A DNA stretch of 64,000 nucleotides from Ovis canadensis (taxonomy: Eukaryota > Chordata > Mammalia > Artiodactyla > Bovidae), in contig NC_091246.1 in NCBI RefSeq assembly GCF_042477335.2, positions 254,557,501 through 254,621,500 of the forward strand. The letters run 5' to 3'. How positions within the stretch are numbered: the stretch's first letter is position 1; the number at the start of each line of letters is the position of its first letter. A program made the position numbers and the translations under genes. Below, one piece after another: positions 63,465 to 64,000 of the stretch. The notes beneath the pieces were generated by a model. The model was not told the origin of the DNA. It searched no databases and saw nothing but the letters and a program-made list of their open reading frames with translations.

Positions 63465-63698
63465 TCAGGGCACCACGTGCCACCATTTGAAGGGGAAGGG
63501 CTTCCGGCGCACGTTGGTGCCGCAGTGGACCTCCCCGAGCAGCTTGTGGTAGGATAAGTAGTCGTCGATGAAGACGCAGCGGAGGCCCAGCGGCTCCAGC
63601 AGGGACCGCACCTTCTCCTCCAGGCAGCAGCGGCCATTGATGATGGGCCCAAAGGGCTTGGGGATGCCCAGGTGCCTGCCTAAGACCACCATGTTCAC
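63465..63698 (-). CDS. PADI1: Peptidylarginine deiminase 1, last coding exon
   Basis: Codes the C-terminal 77 residues and the stop of PAD1, the epidermal enzyme that citrullinates keratins and filaggrin. It runs from [18 protein letters not shown], through [18 protein letters not shown] with the catalytic cysteine, to [17 protein letters not shown] and RKPFPFKWW are PAD1-specific and separate it from PADI3 (DDFTPYH, PFSFKWW). The 234-bp length equals PADI3 exon 16. The acceptor TTGCAG lies at 63699-63704. The other exons lie beyond the right edge. Confidence 0.95.
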   Translation of the reverse strand: MNMVVLGRHLGIPKPFGPIINGRCCLEEKVRSLLEPLGLRCVFIDDYLSYHKLLGEVHCGTNVRRKPFPFKWWHVVP

Positions 63699-63904
63699 CT
63701 GCAAAGGGGGCGAGAGAGAGGCCTCGCTGCTGGGGCCGCGCTACACCTGGGCCCCTTCTCGGTCCAGGATCTGGCAGACCCACCCCCAGGGCCTGCTCGT
63801 CTCCTCTCATCCCTGGGCACCAAGCATGGCCCTCGGAACTAGGGCCTCTGGAAGCAGCAAAGATACAGATTCTTATTTGGAAGAGAGGGTTGATAACAGG
63901 CAGG

Positions 63905-64000
63905 GCTTGGGATTTCCCTGGCGGCCCCGTGGTTAAGGTTCTGCACTGTCGTGTAAGGGGCGTGGGTTTGATCCCTGGTCAGGGAACTAAGATCCCACAT
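63905..64000 (+). mobile_element. CHR-type tRNA SINE, cut by window edge
   Basis: GGGATTTCCCTGGCGGCCCC head and GGTTTGATCCCTGGTCAGGG B-box region, then AACTAAGATCCCACAT at the edge. It lies in the last PADI1 intron. Confidence 0.8.

Overview
The window is nuclear DNA from a ruminant, most likely a bovid. It holds BovB (RTE-clade) LINE copies, Bov-tA/Bov-A2 SINEs whose 3' ends match BovB, cetartiodactyl L1 fragments and old mammalian repeats (MIR, MER5A, MER20, MLT1). Its only recognisable protein-coding genes are three neighbouring members of the peptidylarginine deiminase (PADI) cluster, all on the minus strand. I cannot name the species.

Layout, read in the direction of transcription (right to left). 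The last coding exon of PADI1 lies at 63465-63698, with a 3' UTR that probably runs to a poly(A) signal near 61824. A spacer of about 2.3 kb follows. PADI3 is complete: promoter near 59526-59575, ATG at 59478, 16 coding exons, stop at 30656, probable poly(A) signal at 29669. Its exons join in frame into exactly 664 codons plus stop, the same length as human PADI3, and every intron is GT-AG. About 21 kb of repeat-rich intergenic DNA follows. PADI4 then begins (TATA box 8471-8478, ATG at 8423, exon 1 at 8332-8423, exon 2 at 2858-3038). No later PADI4 exon is recognised before the left edge. The order PADI1-PADI3-PADI4 in one orientation matches the human cluster at 1p36.

PAD enzymes are calcium-dependent and convert protein arginine to citrulline. 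In humans PAD1 and PAD3 act mainly in epidermis and hair follicle (filaggrin, trichohyalin, keratins). PAD4 acts in granulocytes, where it citrullinates histones in the nucleus. In this PADI3 all four catalytic residues (D350, H470, D472, C646) and the calcium ligands I could check are present, so the gene looks functional.

Everything else is introns, spacers and repeats. One BovB copy keeps an open reverse-transcriptase frame of 443 codons. Inside PADI3 introns there are young-looking tandem duplications: a 60-bp unit repeated nearly three times in a SINE, a 101-bp duplication in a BovB fragment, and a C-rich minisatellite. I see no CRISPR array, no structural RNA gene and no convincing novel system. 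The points most worth a second look are a probable gene-conversion tract between the last exons of PADI1 and PADI3, a changed C-terminus of PADI3, a weakened nuclear-localisation motif in PADI4, and the intronic tandem repeats.
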